Below, piece by piece: positions 9,453 to 20,924 of a DNA stretch of 64,000 nt. The DNA lies in NCBI RefSeq assembly GCF_001556045.1, contig NZ_LSIC01000121.1:186001-250000 (forward strand), given 5' to 3'. Every line of letters starts with the position of its first letter. The first letter of the stretch is position 1. Source of the DNA: Bradyrhizobium sp. CCH5-F6. GTDB taxonomy: Bacteria > Pseudomonadota > Alphaproteobacteria > Rhizobiales > Xanthobacteraceae. The translations under genes and the position numbers were made by a program. The notes beneath the pieces are model-generated. The model ran no database searches and was not told the DNA's origin. It worked only from the letters and a program-made list of their open reading frames with translations.

Positions 9453-11825
9453 CTACGCCGCCTTTTGCTTCGCATCCTGGATCGCGCGCCACACGCGCTC
9501 CGGGGTCAGCGGCATGTCGATGTGCTTGATGCCGTAGTCGGACAGCGCATCGATCACGGCGTTCACCACCGTCGACAGGCTGCCGGCACAGCCGGCTTCG
9601 CCGCAGCCCTTGCTGCCGAGCGGATTGGTCGTGGCCGGTACCGGGTGGTCGCCGACGGTCATGTTCGGCACGTCCTCGGCGCGGGGCAGGGCGTAGTCCA
9701 TCAGTGAGCCCGTGATCGGCTGGCCGCTTTCGTCGTAGCGGACGTGCTCCATCAGCGCCTGGCCGATGCCCTGCACGACGCCGCCATGCAGCTGGCCCGC
9801 GACCAGCATCGGGTTGATCACCGTGCCGAAATCGTTGACCGCGCTGTAGCGCACGATCTGCACCACGCCGGTCTCCGGATCGATCTCGACCTCGGCGACA
9901 TGGCAACCGTTCGGGAACGCCGAAGCGATCGGTTCGCTGGTGTGATCGACATCCAGCGAGTCGGGCACGCCGTCCGGCACCTTGCCGTCATGCAGCTTCT
10001 TCGCGAGCTCCATGATGTCGATGCTGCGGTCGGTGCCGGCGATCGTGAAGCTGCCATCGGCGAACTCGATGTCGGCCTCGGACGCTTCGAGCATATGCGC
10101 GGCTGCGCGCTTGCCCTTCTCGATGACGAGCTTTGCAGCTCCGACGATGGCCTGGCCGCTCGCCATGATCGAGCGCGATCCGCCGGTGCCGTTGCCGGTG
10201 TGCACGATGTCGCTGTCGCCCTGTACGAGCTTGACGCTCTCGAAGGGCACGCCGAGCTGCTCGCACAGCACCTGCGCGAACGGCGTCGCATGACCCTGGC
10301 CGTAGTCGAGCGTGCCGGTGATCAGCTGCACGGTGCCATCGGGATCGAACACGATCTTGCCGAGCTCCGGGCTCGGCGGCGCCGTGACCTCGAGATAGGA
10401 GCCCACCGCGATGCCGCGCAGCTTGCCGGCCTTCTTGCTCTCCTTCTTGCGCTTGGCGAAGTTCTCATGGTCGGAGATCTCGAGCGCCTTGTTGAACACG
10501 GCCTGGAAGTCGCCGCTGTCATAGGTGACGCCGGAGGAGGCCTGGAACGGGATCTGGTTCGGCTTGATGAAATTGCGCTTGCGCAAGGTGAGGCGATTGA
10601 TGCCCATCTCGTCGGCGGCGCGGTCGATCAGCCGTTCCATGTAGTAGTTGGCCTCGGGCCGGCCGGCGCCGCGATAGGCGCCCATCAGCGTGGTGTTGGT
10701 CAGCACCACCTTGATGTCGACGCCCATCAACGGGGTGCGATAGACGCTGGAGAAATTCTTGCCGGTGTTGAGCGAGAGCGGCCCGGGCGCGACGCCGGTG
10801 ATGTAGGCGCCGAGATTGCCGTAGCCGGACAGTTTTGCCGCCAGGAAATGGCCCTCGGCATCCAGCGCGAGTTCGGCGTGGATCTTCTGCGCACGGCCGT
10901 GGCTGTCGGAGAGGAAGCTGGTGGAGCGCTCGTCGAGCCACTTCACCGGCCGTCCCAGTTCTTTCGCCGCGTACAGGATGCACATGTATTCGGGGTAGTT
11001 GATGTTCTTCATGCCGAAGGAGCCGCCGACATTGGCGGTGAGGATGCGCACCTTCTCGTTCGGCACTTTCAGGTTCTTGGCGAGGTTGGCGCGGTTGCCG
11101 GCGACCCCTTGCGTCGGCACCTGAAGCGTGTAGCGCTCGGTCTTCTTGTCATAGGAGGCAAGGCCCACCCGCGGCTCCATCGAGACCACGGCGACGCGGG
11201 TGTTCTCGATGTCGAGCTTGGTCACATGAGCGGCGTTCGCGAAGGCCGCGTCGACCTTGTCCATGTCGCCATAGTGGTAGTCGAGCGCGACGTTGTTCGG
11301 GATGTGGTCGTAAAGCTGCGGCGCACCGGGCTTGGCGGCTTCCTCGGGATCGGTCACCGCCGGCAGAGGTTCGATGTCGAGTTCGACCGCTTCGGCAGCG
11401 TCGCGCGCCTGCGCCAGCGTTTGTGCGACCACGAAGGCGACGGGATCGCCGACGAAGCGGACCTTGTCGGTCGCGAGCGGCTGGCGGTTGGTCTGGAGCA
11501 GGGGCGAGCCGTCGCGGCTCTTCAGCGGCAGGCCGCAGGTGAAGGGGCCGTAGCCGGCGGCATCGAGATCCTTGCCGGTCCACACCCCCAGCACGCCCGG
11601 CATCGCCTTGGCGGCATCAATGCCGATGCCGCGGATGATGCCGTGGGCATGGGTCGAGCGGACGATCACGGCATAGGCCTGGCCGGGCAGGTTGAAATCG
11701 TCGGTATAGCGGCCCTTGCCGCGCACCAGCGTGTCGTCCTCCTTGCGGCGGACGGGCTGTCCGACGCCGTATTTTTGCAGTGCAATAGCATTTTCGAGCG
11801 TGGACGATTTGGCGTGTTCTTGCAT
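9453..11825 (-). CDS. CoxL-like molybdenum hydroxylase large subunit (form II)
   Basis: Protein of 790 residues of the xanthine dehydrogenase/CO dehydrogenase large-subunit family, which binds molybdopterin cytosine dinucleotide. Visible features are the N-terminal RRKEDDTLVRGKGRYTDD, the active-site loop AYRGAGR (form II; true aerobic CO dehydrogenases have AYRCSFR), GYGQGHATPFAQVL-like LDYGQGHATPF, and the catalytic glutamate in GSKGCGEAGCAG near the C-terminus. No FeS (CoxS) or FAD (CoxM) subunit gene is in the window, so its redox partner must be elsewhere. I used the ATG at 11825; a longer frame to 11912 has no family similarity. The substrate is unknown. Confidence 0.88.
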   Translation of the reverse strand: MQEHAKSSTLENAIALQKYGVGQPVRRKEDDTLVRGKGRYTDDFNLPGQAYAVIVRSTHAHGIIRGIGIDAAKAMPGVLGVWTGKDLDAAGYGPFTCGLPLKSRDGSPLLQTNRQPLATDKVRFVGDPVAFVVAQTLAQARDAAEAVELDIEPLPAVTDPEEAAKPGAPQLYDHIPNNVALDYHYGDMDKVDAAFANAAHVTKLDIENTRVAVVSMEPRVGLASYDKKTERYTLQVPTQGVAGNRANLAKNLKVPNEKVRILTANVGGSFGMKNINYPEYMCILYAAKELGRPVKWLDERSTSFLSDSHGRAQKIHAELALDAEGHFLAAKLSGYGNLGAYITGVAPGPLSLNTGKNFSSVYRTPLMGVDIKVVLTNTTLMGAYRGAGRPEANYYMERLIDRAADEMGINRLTLRKRNFIKPNQIPFQASSGVTYDSGDFQAVFNKALEISDHENFAKRKKESKKAGKLRGIAVGSYLEVTAPPSPELGKIVFDPDGTVQLITGTLDYGQGHATPFAQVLCEQLGVPFESVKLVQGDSDIVHTGNGTGGSRSIMASGQAIVGAAKLVIEKGKRAAAHMLEASEADIEFADGSFTIAGTDRSIDIMELAKKLHDGKVPDGVPDSLDVDHTSEPIASAFPNGCHVAEVEIDPETGVVQIVRYSAVNDFGTVINPMLVAGQLHGGVVQGIGQALMEHVRYDESGQPITGSLMDYALPRAEDVPNMTVGDHPVPATTNPLGSKGCGEAGCAGSLSTVVNAVIDALSDYGIKHIDMPLTPERVWRAIQDAKQKAA

Positions 11826-12035
11826 GGAGAATGACCTGAAAAGCCGGCATTTGCGCATTTTCGCGGCAGCGGAGGACCGGACACTGTTCAGATAACCCAC
11901 GGCCCCGTTCACGACAACGCACGAATGGGCATGGTCCTATGTGATGCGTTGTTGCGCAGGCCTGCCGCGCTGCTAATGTTTGAGGCGAAAAAGCAATTCC
12001 AGATCGGCCCATTGGGCCGCGGAAAGACAGTTTGT

Positions 12036-13109
12036 ATGAATGACCACACGCGGCTCCGCGACGGCCATGGGCTGCACGGTGAGCTGGAGGGGTCGATGGC
12101 GGCGGTGGCATTGGCCACCGGAACGGCCGTCCCCGCACAGGCGCCGGGAACCGGCGTCTATGCGGCGCTGGACCTCGGCACCAATAATTGCCGGCTGCTG
12201 ATCGCCTGTCCGACTCACGACGGCTTTCGCGTGGTTGATTCCTTCTCGCGCATCATCCGGCTCGGTGAGGGTGTCTCGGCGACGGGCTGCATCAGCGACG
12301 CCGCGATCGAGCGCGCCATCGCAGCGCTCAGCATCTGCCGCGACAAGATCAACCTGCGAAGGGCGCGGCGGCTGCGGCTGATCGCGACCGAAGCCTGCCG
12401 CGCGGCCTCGAATGCGGAAGGTTTCCGCAGCCGCGTCGCGGCCGAGACCGGGATCGAGCTCGAGGTGATCGACCGTGAGACCGAGGCGGCGCTCGCCGTG
12501 CTCGGCTGCTCGCCGCTGGTCGACCCGAGGGGACGAGGTGCGATCCTGTTCGACATCGGCGGCGGCTCGACCGAGCTGGTGCGGATCGAGCGCGATCCGC
12601 AAAATCCCGCACCACGCATCAAGGCCTGGATGTCGATCCCGTACGGCGTGGTCACGCTTGCCGAGCAGTTCGGCGGCCGCGACGTGACGCCGGAGATCTA
12701 TGCGGCGATGGAGCGCGAGGTCGCGAGCCACGTCGCGCCGTTCGCGGAGGAACACGGCAGCGACCTCGCCGGCATGCATCTGCTCGGCACGTCGGGCACG
12801 GTCACGACGCTCGCCGGCATCCATCTCAACCTTGCGCGCTACGACCGTCGCCGCATCGACAGCATCTGGTTGGACGATGCCGACATCACCGCGACCATCA
12901 ACAAGCTGCTCGGCATGAGCTATGAGGAACGCGCGAACAACAGCTGCATCAGCGTCGAGCGTGCCGACCTCGTGCTGGCCGGCTGCGCCATCCTCGATGC
13001 CATCCGCCGAGCCTTCCCGCTGCCGCGCCTGCGCGTCGCCGACCGGGGCCTGCGCGAAGGCATGCTGGTCGAGATGATGCGCGAGGACGGCGCGCTCAGG
13101 AGCTGGTGA
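12036..13109 (+). CDS. ppx: Ppx/GppA exopolyphosphatase
   Basis: Hydrolyses terminal phosphate from polyphosphate and/or pppGpp. The 357-residue protein has the sugar kinase/Hsp70 actin fold motifs: [12 protein letters not shown] (phosphate 1 loop), [21 protein letters not shown] (phosphate 2 loop) and [14 protein letters not shown]. It is shorter than E. coli Ppx, as is usual for the alphaproteobacterial form that lacks the C-terminal domains. The ATG at 12036 follows GGAAAG; the open frame reaches 11925. One base separates the stop from the rlmE ATG, so the two are almost certainly translated from one mRNA. Confidence 0.92.
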   Translation: MNDHTRLRDGHGLHGELEGSMAAVALATGTAVPAQAPGTGVYAALDLGTNNCRLLIACPTHDGFRVVDSFSRIIRLGEGVSATGCISDAAIERAIAALSICRDKINLRRARRLRLIATEACRAASNAEGFRSRVAAETGIELEVIDRETEAALAVLGCSPLVDPRGRGAILFDIGGGSTELVRIERDPQNPAPRIKAWMSIPYGVVTLAEQFGGRDVTPEIYAAMEREVASHVAPFAEEHGSDLAGMHLLGTSGTVTTLAGIHLNLARYDRRRIDSIWLDDADITATINKLLGMSYEERANNSCISVERADLVLAGCAILDAIRRAFPLPRLRVADRGLREGMLVEMMREDGALRSW

Positions 13110-13110
13110 G

Positions 13111-13815
13111 ATGGCCAAGGACACCACCGGCCGCTTGCACGTCCAGGTCAAGACCGGCGGCAAGCGCAAGCTCTCGTCCAAGCTCTGGCTGGAGCGGCAA
13201 CTCAACGATCCCTATGTCGCCAAAGCCAAGGCGGCGGGCTATCGCTCGCGCGCGGCGTTCAAGCTCCTTGAGATCGACGACAAGTATCATTTGCTGAAAC
13301 CCGGCATGGCGGTGGTCGACCTTGGCGCCGCACCGGGGGGCTGGAGCCAGATCGCGGCCAAGCGCGTCGGCTCCGCGGACGGCAAGGGCAAGGTCGTTGC
13401 GATCGATCTGTTGGAAATGCCGGAGATTCCCGGCGTCGATTTCGCCCAGCTGGACTTCATGGAAAACGACGCGCCAGCGAAGCTCACCGCGATGCTGGGC
13501 GGCGGGGCCGACGTCGTGATGTCCGACATGGCCGCCAATACCACCGGTCACCGCAAGACCGACCAACTCCGGATCGTCGGCCTGGTCGAGACCGCGGCCG
13601 CGTTCGCTTGCGACGTGCTCAAGCCCGGCGGCACGTTCCTGGCGAAAACGTTCCAGAGCGGCGCCGATGCCGAGCTTCTGGCGCAGCTCAAGCGCGATTT
13701 CGCCACGGTACGCCACGTCAAGCCGGCGGCGAGCCGGCAGGATTCCTCGGAGCGCTACGTGCTGGCGACGGGCTTTCGTGGCGCTACGAGGAGCGAGTCG
13801 GACAGGACCGGCTAG
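13111..13815 (+). CDS. rlmE: 23S rRNA 2'-O-methyltransferase RlmE
   Basis: FtsJ/RlmE-type methyltransferase of 234 residues, which methylates the 2'-OH of U2552 in 23S rRNA in the family. Key features: [33 protein letters not shown] at the N-terminus with the first catalytic Lys, SAM motif [16 protein letters not shown], catalytic Asp in [14 protein letters not shown], Lys in [10 protein letters not shown], and the final [11 protein letters not shown]. It is coupled to ppx. Its stop (TAG 13813-13815) overlaps the stop of the convergent RTX gene through a shared CTAG. Confidence 0.94.
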   Translation: MAKDTTGRLHVQVKTGGKRKLSSKLWLERQLNDPYVAKAKAAGYRSRAAFKLLEIDDKYHLLKPGMAVVDLGAAPGGWSQIAAKRVGSADGKGKVVAIDLLEMPEIPGVDFAQLDFMENDAPAKLTAMLGGGADVVMSDMAANTTGHRKTDQLRIVGLVETAAAFACDVLKPGGTFLAKTFQSGADAELLAQLKRDFATVRHVKPAASRQDSSERYVLATGFRGATRSESDRTG

Positions 13816-15425
13816 GCGAACAAGAAATCCTGCGCGTTGAAATTCACGACGGCTGCGATCGTGAGGTCGTTATTTGCATCGAAGTGAATGATGGTGTTTC
13901 CCCCGGTCACTTCGATGCTCAAGTCGTCAAGACCGTGGATGTCATTCGCGGCCAGGCCCGTCAGATCGATTTTGTCCCGGCCCTGTTCGAAAACAGCCGT
14001 GTCATGTCCGTTCTGGGCGGCAAAGACGAATGTATCCGCGCCACATCCGCCAAACATGCCATCGTTCCCGAGACCGCTTACGAGCGTGTCGTTGCCGTCG
14101 CCTCCATCGAGGACGTTTCCCGACCCGCCAAACACCGTGAGTTGATCGTTGCCTGTACCGCCAGCAAGGAAGCTCGATCCGAGCGAACCCGGCGCAACGG
14201 TTGCGGCAAGCACATCGTGTCCAGCGCCGCCATTCAAGCGGTTCTCGGCAGTCGAATCGTCTGTAACCGCAGGATCAGGAGTTGCCCAAAGAAACGCAGT
14301 GAGGTGGTCATCTCCGGCGCCGCCATTCAGAACGTTGGCGACATCGTATAGAGCCTGCTCCGGACCGAATCCACCCTGAGCTACGGCGTGGAGGTGCGCC
14401 GTGAGATTGTCTCGTCCGTTGCCTCCCTCGAGTTGATTGAGTGCGTGAACAAACCCGCCGAGCGCGGTGGAGTCTGCGACCAGATTGTCATTGCCTCTCC
14501 CGCCATCCAGGTAATTCGTGACATCTGTGACGGCGTTCTCCCCATCGGTGGAGTGGATCGCCTCGAGGGTGTCGTTGCCGTCATCGCCCCAGAGCTGGTT
14601 GATGCCCACCGGAGTCCTGGAATTGGAGTCGGTCAGGTTGAAGGCGTGCAAGACGTCGTCGCCCTGGCCCCCATGCAGCTCATTGGTGACCAGATCGGTC
14701 TGATTGGATACGCCCTCGGCGCTGGCATTCAATTCATCGTTGCCGGCACCGCCGAAGAGGACGTTACTGGCTGTGCCGTGGAACGCGGAGAATGCCGTTT
14801 CGGCATGAGCGGTGACCCGATCATCGCCCGAACCGGCGTCGACGGTGTTCAAGGCGATACTGTTTCCGAGGGTGTTGCGACCGTCGGCGACGGCGTGAAT
14901 GGTATCGTTGCCGCTTCCGCCGATCAGATCGGTCTGCACGGTCACATCTGCGAGCACAGCAAGCGCCACATTTGCCGTGGCGCTGATGGTGTCGTGTCCG
15001 CTGCCGCCATCGAGCCGCACATCGGCGACCTGCTCCGGATTCTGAGGCGCGTTCCCACCTTGAAGGGTTACGGTCGCATTGAGATCGTCGTTGCCTGTCC
15101 CGCCGAACTGAATGGCGAGTCCGTGCAGGGGCGTATCGCTCTGCAGCGGGACGACGACATTGGTCGTCAAATTGTCGTTGCCGCTGCCGCCGATCAATGC
15201 TGTCCGGTTGAATGCGCTGTCCAGATGATCGTTGCCGGCAAGTCCAAAGACGATGTCGCCCTCGGCGCGCGTGCTCAGGACATCATTGTGTCTGCTGCCG
15301 ATGATCAGACTGTTGATGGGGTCCAGAAGGGAAATCCAGTCGAACAGGTGAGAATCCGCGAGAGTTCCGTCGGCTCGAAGCAATTGCTGAGCGACCTGGC
15401 TTTTTGTTTGAATGGTATTCGCCAT
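13812..15425 (-). CDS. Long-period RTX (GGxGxD) calcium-binding protein
   Basis: Acidic protein of 537 residues, probably secreted. It contains about fifteen GGxGxDxL-type calcium-binding motifs (for example [36 protein letters not shown]). Instead of the usual back-to-back nonapeptides, most are spaced about 30-40 residues apart, each followed by a variable strand-rich segment. The C-terminus ([11 protein letters not shown], then [10 protein letters not shown]) matches the end of RTX proteins exported by type I secretion, and there is no N-terminal signal peptide. No type I exporter is nearby. The ATG at 15425 has an excellent site GGGAGG. The function beyond calcium-dependent folding is unknown. 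Confidence 0.88.
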   Translation of the reverse strand: MANTIQTKSQVAQQLLRADGTLADSHLFDWISLLDPINSLIIGSRHNDVLSTRAEGDIVFGLAGNDHLDSAFNRTALIGGSGNDNLTTNVVVPLQSDTPLHGLAIQFGGTGNDDLNATVTLQGGNAPQNPEQVADVRLDGGSGHDTISATANVALAVLADVTVQTDLIGGSGNDTIHAVADGRNTLGNSIALNTVDAGSGDDRVTAHAETAFSAFHGTASNVLFGGAGNDELNASAEGVSNQTDLVTNELHGGQGDDVLHAFNLTDSNSRTPVGINQLWGDDGNDTLEAIHSTDGENAVTDVTNYLDGGRGNDNLVADSTALGGFVHALNQLEGGNGRDNLTAHLHAVAQGGFGPEQALYDVANVLNGGAGDDHLTAFLWATPDPAVTDDSTAENRLNGGAGHDVLAATVAPGSLGSSFLAGGTGNDQLTVFGGSGNVLDGGDGNDTLVSGLGNDGMFGGCGADTFVFAAQNGHDTAVFEQGRDKIDLTGLAANDIHGLDDLSIEVTGGNTIIHFDANNDLTIAAVVNFNAQDFLFA

Positions 15426-15807
15426 GTTTTCCTCCCTTGAGCATTAAATAATGAGGTCAACAGAACTCGGCGCCGGGATTAAATTTCGCGAAGCGCGACC
15501 AATAGGGCGCAATCGCTTCGCGCTGCCGCCTCATGCATCAGCGCATGGGCGAGCCGCCGGGCCTTATCGGCGCCGGTCTGCATCATCTTTTCCTTAGGGC
15601 TTCCGTTGCCGCAGCACCGCGAACCTTCCGCAGGCGGCGTCATTAAATCATAAGTTGTATTAATGTCGAATCAAATTTAATCGCGGTATTTAATTTTTCT
15701 TGCAGTATTTAATTTGTCTTCTGATAGGCGCTTGGAACATTGGTCCCCACACAGGTCGCTACGGTAGGGGAACGTGTTCTTGACCGTCTACAAACGCAAG
15801 CAATGGC
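15426..15807. other. AT-rich intergenic region upstream of the RTX gene
   Basis: No gene seen. The stretch around 15640-15720 is strikingly AT-rich for this genome, with repeated TATTTAATTT-like blocks (TTAAATCATAAG, GTATTTAATTTTTC, AGTATTTAATTTG). It lies upstream of the RTX gene on the minus strand and probably carries its promoter and a binding site for a nucleoid-type regulator (inference). Confidence 0.6.
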
Positions 15808-17298
15808 CTATCCCAGCCGCTGATCCCGCACGTCCTGCGTATCCTCGCTCGCGGCCTTGACGGCGGCCTTCGCCGCGCCTTTGCCGGCACCCTTGCGGCT
15901 GGCGATCTCCACCGCCTTGCGGCCGGAGATCTCGTTTCCGGCATCGGCTGGCATCTGCCAGAAGAACCAGCTCGACGCCGCGGAGGTCAGCGCGACCACG
16001 AGGAATGCAGGGGCGAACACGGTCGCGTCGATCTCGCTGACATGGTTGAACCACATCGTCGTTTCGACGCAAGCCGCGCCGACAGCGACGCCGGCGGAAA
16101 CCGCGAGTTGCTGGTTGACGCTGACGAGGGTGGTCGCACGGCTCATTTGTGCGGTCTCGACTTCGGCATAGGCGACCGTGTTGATCGCGGTGAACTCGAG
16201 CGAGCGGAAGAAGCCGCCGACGACCAGGATCACCATGATGATGAGCAGCGGCGTCGTCACCGTGAACAGGGCGCAGACGCCGAGGAAGAAGGCGCTGACG
16301 ACCGCGTTCACCGTCATCAGGTTTCGGAAGCCGAAGGTGCGGATGATGCGCGCCGCCAGCGTCTTCATGCCCATGGCCCCCAGCGAGGAGGCAAAGGTGA
16401 CGAGACCCGAATGGAACGGTGACAGACCGAAGCCGATTTGCATCAGCAGCGGCAGCAGGAACGGCAACGCGCCGATGCCGAGCCGGAACAGGAAGCCGCC
16501 AAACACGGCCGCGCGCAGCGTCGGCAGCTTCAGAAGCGAGAAATCAAGCACCGGAGACCCCGTGCGCCGGGCGTGGATGACATAAAGCGTCATCGAGATC
16601 GCACCGCCCGCGATCAACGCGGCAACGGTGCTCCACGGAAGTAGGTTGAGACCGGCAACCGACAGGCCGAATGCGATGCCTGCGAGGCCGATGCCCGCGA
16701 GCACCATGCCGTAGAGATCGAACGGCTCGCGTTCCTCGCTCTTGATCGGATCGATGAAGCGCAGCGCCATGAAGATGCCGAGCAGGCCGATCGGAATGTT
16801 GATCAGGAAGATCCAGTGCCAGGAAGCGTAGGTGGTGATGAAGCCGCCGAGCGGCGGGCCGATCACGGGACCGATCAGGGCAGGGACCGTCACCCAGGCC
16901 ATGGCGTTGACCAGCGCGCTCTTGTCGACCGAGCGCAGCAGCACGAGGCGTCCGACCGGCGTCATCATCGCCCCGCCCATGCCTTGCAGGATGCGCGCGA
17001 ACACGAAATCGGTGACCGAGGTCGAGAGCGCGCAGCCGACGGAGCCTACCATGAACACGCCGACGGCGATCGCAAACACCATGCGCGCGCCGAAGCGGTC
17101 GGCGGTCCAGCCGCTCGCCGGGATGAACACCGCCAGCGACAGCAGGTAGGATGTGATCGCGAGCTTCAGCGTCAGGGGGCTGGTGCCGATGTCGGCGGCG
17201 ATCGCGGGCAGCGAGGTCGCGATGACAGTGGAATCCATGTTCTCCATGAAGAGAGCGGTGGCCACGATCAGCGGAATGACGCGTTGCTTGTCGACCAT
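15808..17298 (-). CDS. MFS drug efflux transporter, EmrB/DHA2 type
   Basis: Inner-membrane proton-coupled exporter of 496 residues with about 14 hydrophobic segments. The N-terminus has the DHA2 hallmark ALFMENMDSTVIATSLPAIA in helix 1 and a motif A region GWTADRFGARMVF after helix 2. Motif C (GPVIGPPLGGFIT) marks an antiporter. The C-terminal tail is rich in Lys and Ala (KGAGKGAAKAAVKAA) and is cytoplasmic. I used the ATG at 17298; the longer frame adds a hydrophilic non-family extension. It is divergent from guaB, and no dedicated regulator is adjacent. Confidence 0.88.
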   Translation of the reverse strand: MVDKQRVIPLIVATALFMENMDSTVIATSLPAIAADIGTSPLTLKLAITSYLLSLAVFIPASGWTADRFGARMVFAIAVGVFMVGSVGCALSTSVTDFVFARILQGMGGAMMTPVGRLVLLRSVDKSALVNAMAWVTVPALIGPVIGPPLGGFITTYASWHWIFLINIPIGLLGIFMALRFIDPIKSEEREPFDLYGMVLAGIGLAGIAFGLSVAGLNLLPWSTVAALIAGGAISMTLYVIHARRTGSPVLDFSLLKLPTLRAAVFGGFLFRLGIGALPFLLPLLMQIGFGLSPFHSGLVTFASSLGAMGMKTLAARIIRTFGFRNLMTVNAVVSAFFLGVCALFTVTTPLLIIMVILVVGGFFRSLEFTAINTVAYAEVETAQMSRATTLVSVNQQLAVSAGVAVGAACVETTMWFNHVSEIDATVFAPAFLVVALTSAASSWFFWQMPADAGNEISGRKAVEIASRKGAGKGAAKAAVKAASEDTQDVRDQRLG

Positions 17299-19179
<1,881 letters not shown>

Positions 19180-19227
19180 TCACCGGTTACGGCGCGCGCT
19201 GGTTTCGGTGCGTCGCCTCAATAAAGG

Positions 19228-19330
19228 TGTCATGCCCCGCGAAGGCGGGGCATCCAGTACGCCGCAGCTGCTCGGCTTAATCACGACCGCCTCTGGAATA
19301 CTGGATCGTCCGCCTTCGCGGACGATGACA
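19228..19330. repeat. Intergenic palindrome, family F copy 1
   Basis: Ends TGTCATGCCCCGCGAAGGCG and GTCCGCCTTCGCGGACGATGACA form an imperfect inverted repeat with inner arms ATCCAGTAC / ATACTGGAT. A half copy lies at 25520-25559. It fills most of the gap after guaB. Confidence 0.75.
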
Positions 19331-19452
19331 GGGAGAATGGGGCGAGAGCGTACGCCAACAGCATCATCGCTCTGCCTCCACCGCTTTTGTATTGACGCAG
19401 CTCCCTCCCTCCGCTTCCGTCCACACCGAAACGCAATTTGGAGGAAGCGATC

Positions 19453-20475
19453 ATGTCCCAAGGCAAACGCATCGTTCTGGCCGCACGTCCCGTCGGCGAA
19501 CCCAAGCCGTCTGATTTTCGCCTGGAGGAATTCGCTGTTCCGACCCCCGGGCAGGGAGAAGTCCTGCTGCGCACGATCTGGCTTTCGCTCGATCCCTATA
19601 TGCGCGGGCGCATGAGCGAGGGGCCGTCCTACGCGGCGCCCGTGCCGATCGACGGCGTGATGGAAGGCGAAGCGGTCAGCGAGGTCGCAGCGTCGAACAA
19701 CCCTGATCTCGCGGTCGGCGACATCGTGCGCGCCCGCACGGGCTGGCAGACGCATGCCATCTCCAACGGCAAGGGCCTGATCAAGGTCGATCCCAAGCTC
19801 GGTCCGATCTCGACCTCGATCGGCGTGCTCGGCATGCCCGGGATGACGGCCTACACGGGCCTGCTCGACATCGGCAAGCCGCAACCCGGCGAGACCGTCG
19901 TCGTCGCCGGTGCCTCCGGTGCGGTCGGCTCGGCCGTGGGCCAGATCGCCAGGATCAAGGGCGCGCGCGCGGTCGGCATCGCGGGCGGCAAGGACAAGTG
20001 CGACTATGTGGTGAAGGAGCTCGGCTTCGATGCCTGCATCGATCACCGCGATCCCGATCTCGCCGCAAAGCTCAAGGACGCGTGCCCGAAGGGCATCGAC
20101 GTCTATTTCGAGAATGTCGGCGGCGCCGTGTTCGAGGCGGTGTTCCCGCTGCTCAATCAGTTCGCGCGCGTGCCGGTCTGCGGCCTGATCGCCCATTACA
20201 ACGACACCGAGGCCAAGCCGCCGAAATGGGCCGCCAGCATGATGCGCGCGACCCTGACCAAGCGGCTGACCTTCCGCGGCTTCATCGTCTCCGACTTCGC
20301 GTCCCGTCATGGCGATTTCCTGCGCGACATGTCGAGCTGGGTCCGCGAGGGCAAGGTCAAGTACAAGGAGTTCGTGACCGAGGGCCTGGAGAGCGCGCCC
20401 GGCGCCTTCATGGGCCTCCTGAAAGGCGCCAATTTCGGCAAGCAGCTGGTCCGGGTCGGGCCGGACAAGGCTTGA
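19453..20475 (+). CDS. NADP-dependent medium-chain oxidoreductase (YncB/CurA-like)
   Basis: Zinc-independent MDR protein of 340 residues. RIVLAARPVGEPKPSDFRLEE at the N-terminus, LDPYMRGRMSE, the NADPH Rossmann motif VVAGASGAVGSAVGQIA and YFENVGG are typical of the leukotriene B4 dehydrogenase/YncB/CurA family, which reduces activated C=C double bonds. No catalytic zinc ligands are present. The ATG at 19453 follows TTTGGAGGAAGC. It appears to be a single-gene unit with hairpins after the stop. Confidence 0.9.
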   Translation: MSQGKRIVLAARPVGEPKPSDFRLEEFAVPTPGQGEVLLRTIWLSLDPYMRGRMSEGPSYAAPVPIDGVMEGEAVSEVAASNNPDLAVGDIVRARTGWQTHAISNGKGLIKVDPKLGPISTSIGVLGMPGMTAYTGLLDIGKPQPGETVVVAGASGAVGSAVGQIARIKGARAVGIAGGKDKCDYVVKELGFDACIDHRDPDLAAKLKDACPKGIDVYFENVGGAVFEAVFPLLNQFARVPVCGLIAHYNDTEAKPPKWAASMMRATLTKRLTFRGFIVSDFASRHGDFLRDMSSWVREGKVKYKEFVTEGLESAPGAFMGLLKGANFGKQLVRVGPDKA

Positions 20476-20483
20476 TCGTCGCA

Positions 20484-20502
20484 CCAGGCCTTTCCGGCCT
20501 GG
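20484..20502 (+). terminator. Hairpin after oxidoreductase gene
   Basis: CCAGGCC (20484-20490) pairs with GGCCTGG (20496-20502) over a 5-nt loop, 8 nt after the stop. There is no U-run, so intrinsic termination would be weak. Confidence 0.4.
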
Positions 20503-20531
20503 GGATAGTTAAGAAAGAGTCACCAATTGGC

Positions 20532-20560
20532 CACACCTTGCGGCAAAAGCCGCAGGTGTG
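20532..20560. terminator. Second hairpin in the same gap
   Basis: CACACCTTGCGGC and GCCGCAGGTGTG form a 12-bp stem with one bulged T and an AAAA loop. It lies between the oxidoreductase and the next small gene. No poly-U follows on either strand, so it could be a processing or attenuation hairpin rather than a terminator. Confidence 0.4.
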
Positions 20561-20623
20561 AACGCCCGTTGATTGACGGGCCGGCGAAGGCATTGAATCA
20601 TCGCGCATATTTTGGGTGTTGCG

Positions 20624-20923
20624 ATGTTAGAGATCAGTGTTTTCTGCGTCATCCTGCTTGCCGCCGGTTACTGGACGACCATGTTCGTCATGGGCCGGCG
20701 TGACGACGTCATCCACGGCAAGTTCGTTCACACCGAGGACGAGGGCGATTTTGCCCGCCCCCCGATGCCGACGCCACCGCCGCCATTTCCGAAGCGCGCG
20801 CTCCACGCCGCCCAAACGGCGAGGCAACCGCCTGCCAATGATCCGGCGGCCAAGCCGGTGAACAGCGAGGCATTGCAATCCTTGCTCGCCGCGATCCAGC
20901 AGGATCTCAAGAGCGTCGCCTGA
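20624..20923 (+). CDS. Small single-pass membrane protein
   Basis: Protein of 99 residues: one N-terminal hydrophobic segment (MLEISVFCVILLAAGYW region, residues 1-20), then a short basic stretch, a proline-rich linker (RPPMPTPPPPFPKR) and an amphipathic C-terminal helix (SEALQSLLAAIQQDLKSV). The predicted topology puts the tail in the cytoplasm. I do not recognise a family. A TTG 12 nt upstream is an alternative start. The third-position GC pattern fits a real gene. Confidence 0.65.
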   Translation: MLEISVFCVILLAAGYWTTMFVMGRRDDVIHGKFVHTEDEGDFARPPMPTPPPPFPKRALHAAQTARQPPANDPAAKPVNSEALQSLLAAIQQDLKSVA

Positions 20924-20924
20924 G

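Noticed and set aside
9453..11825. True aerobic CO dehydrogenase (form I)
   Set aside because: The active-site loop is AYRGAGR, not AYRCSFR, and the coxS and coxM subunits are absent.
9744..11834. 696-codon plus-strand frame
   Set aside because: Antisense shadow of the CoxL-like gene; high GC produces long stop-free complements. No family similarity.
14388..15440. 350-codon plus-strand frame
   Set aside because: Antisense to the RTX repeats; the repetitive Gly/Asp codons create a stop-free complement.
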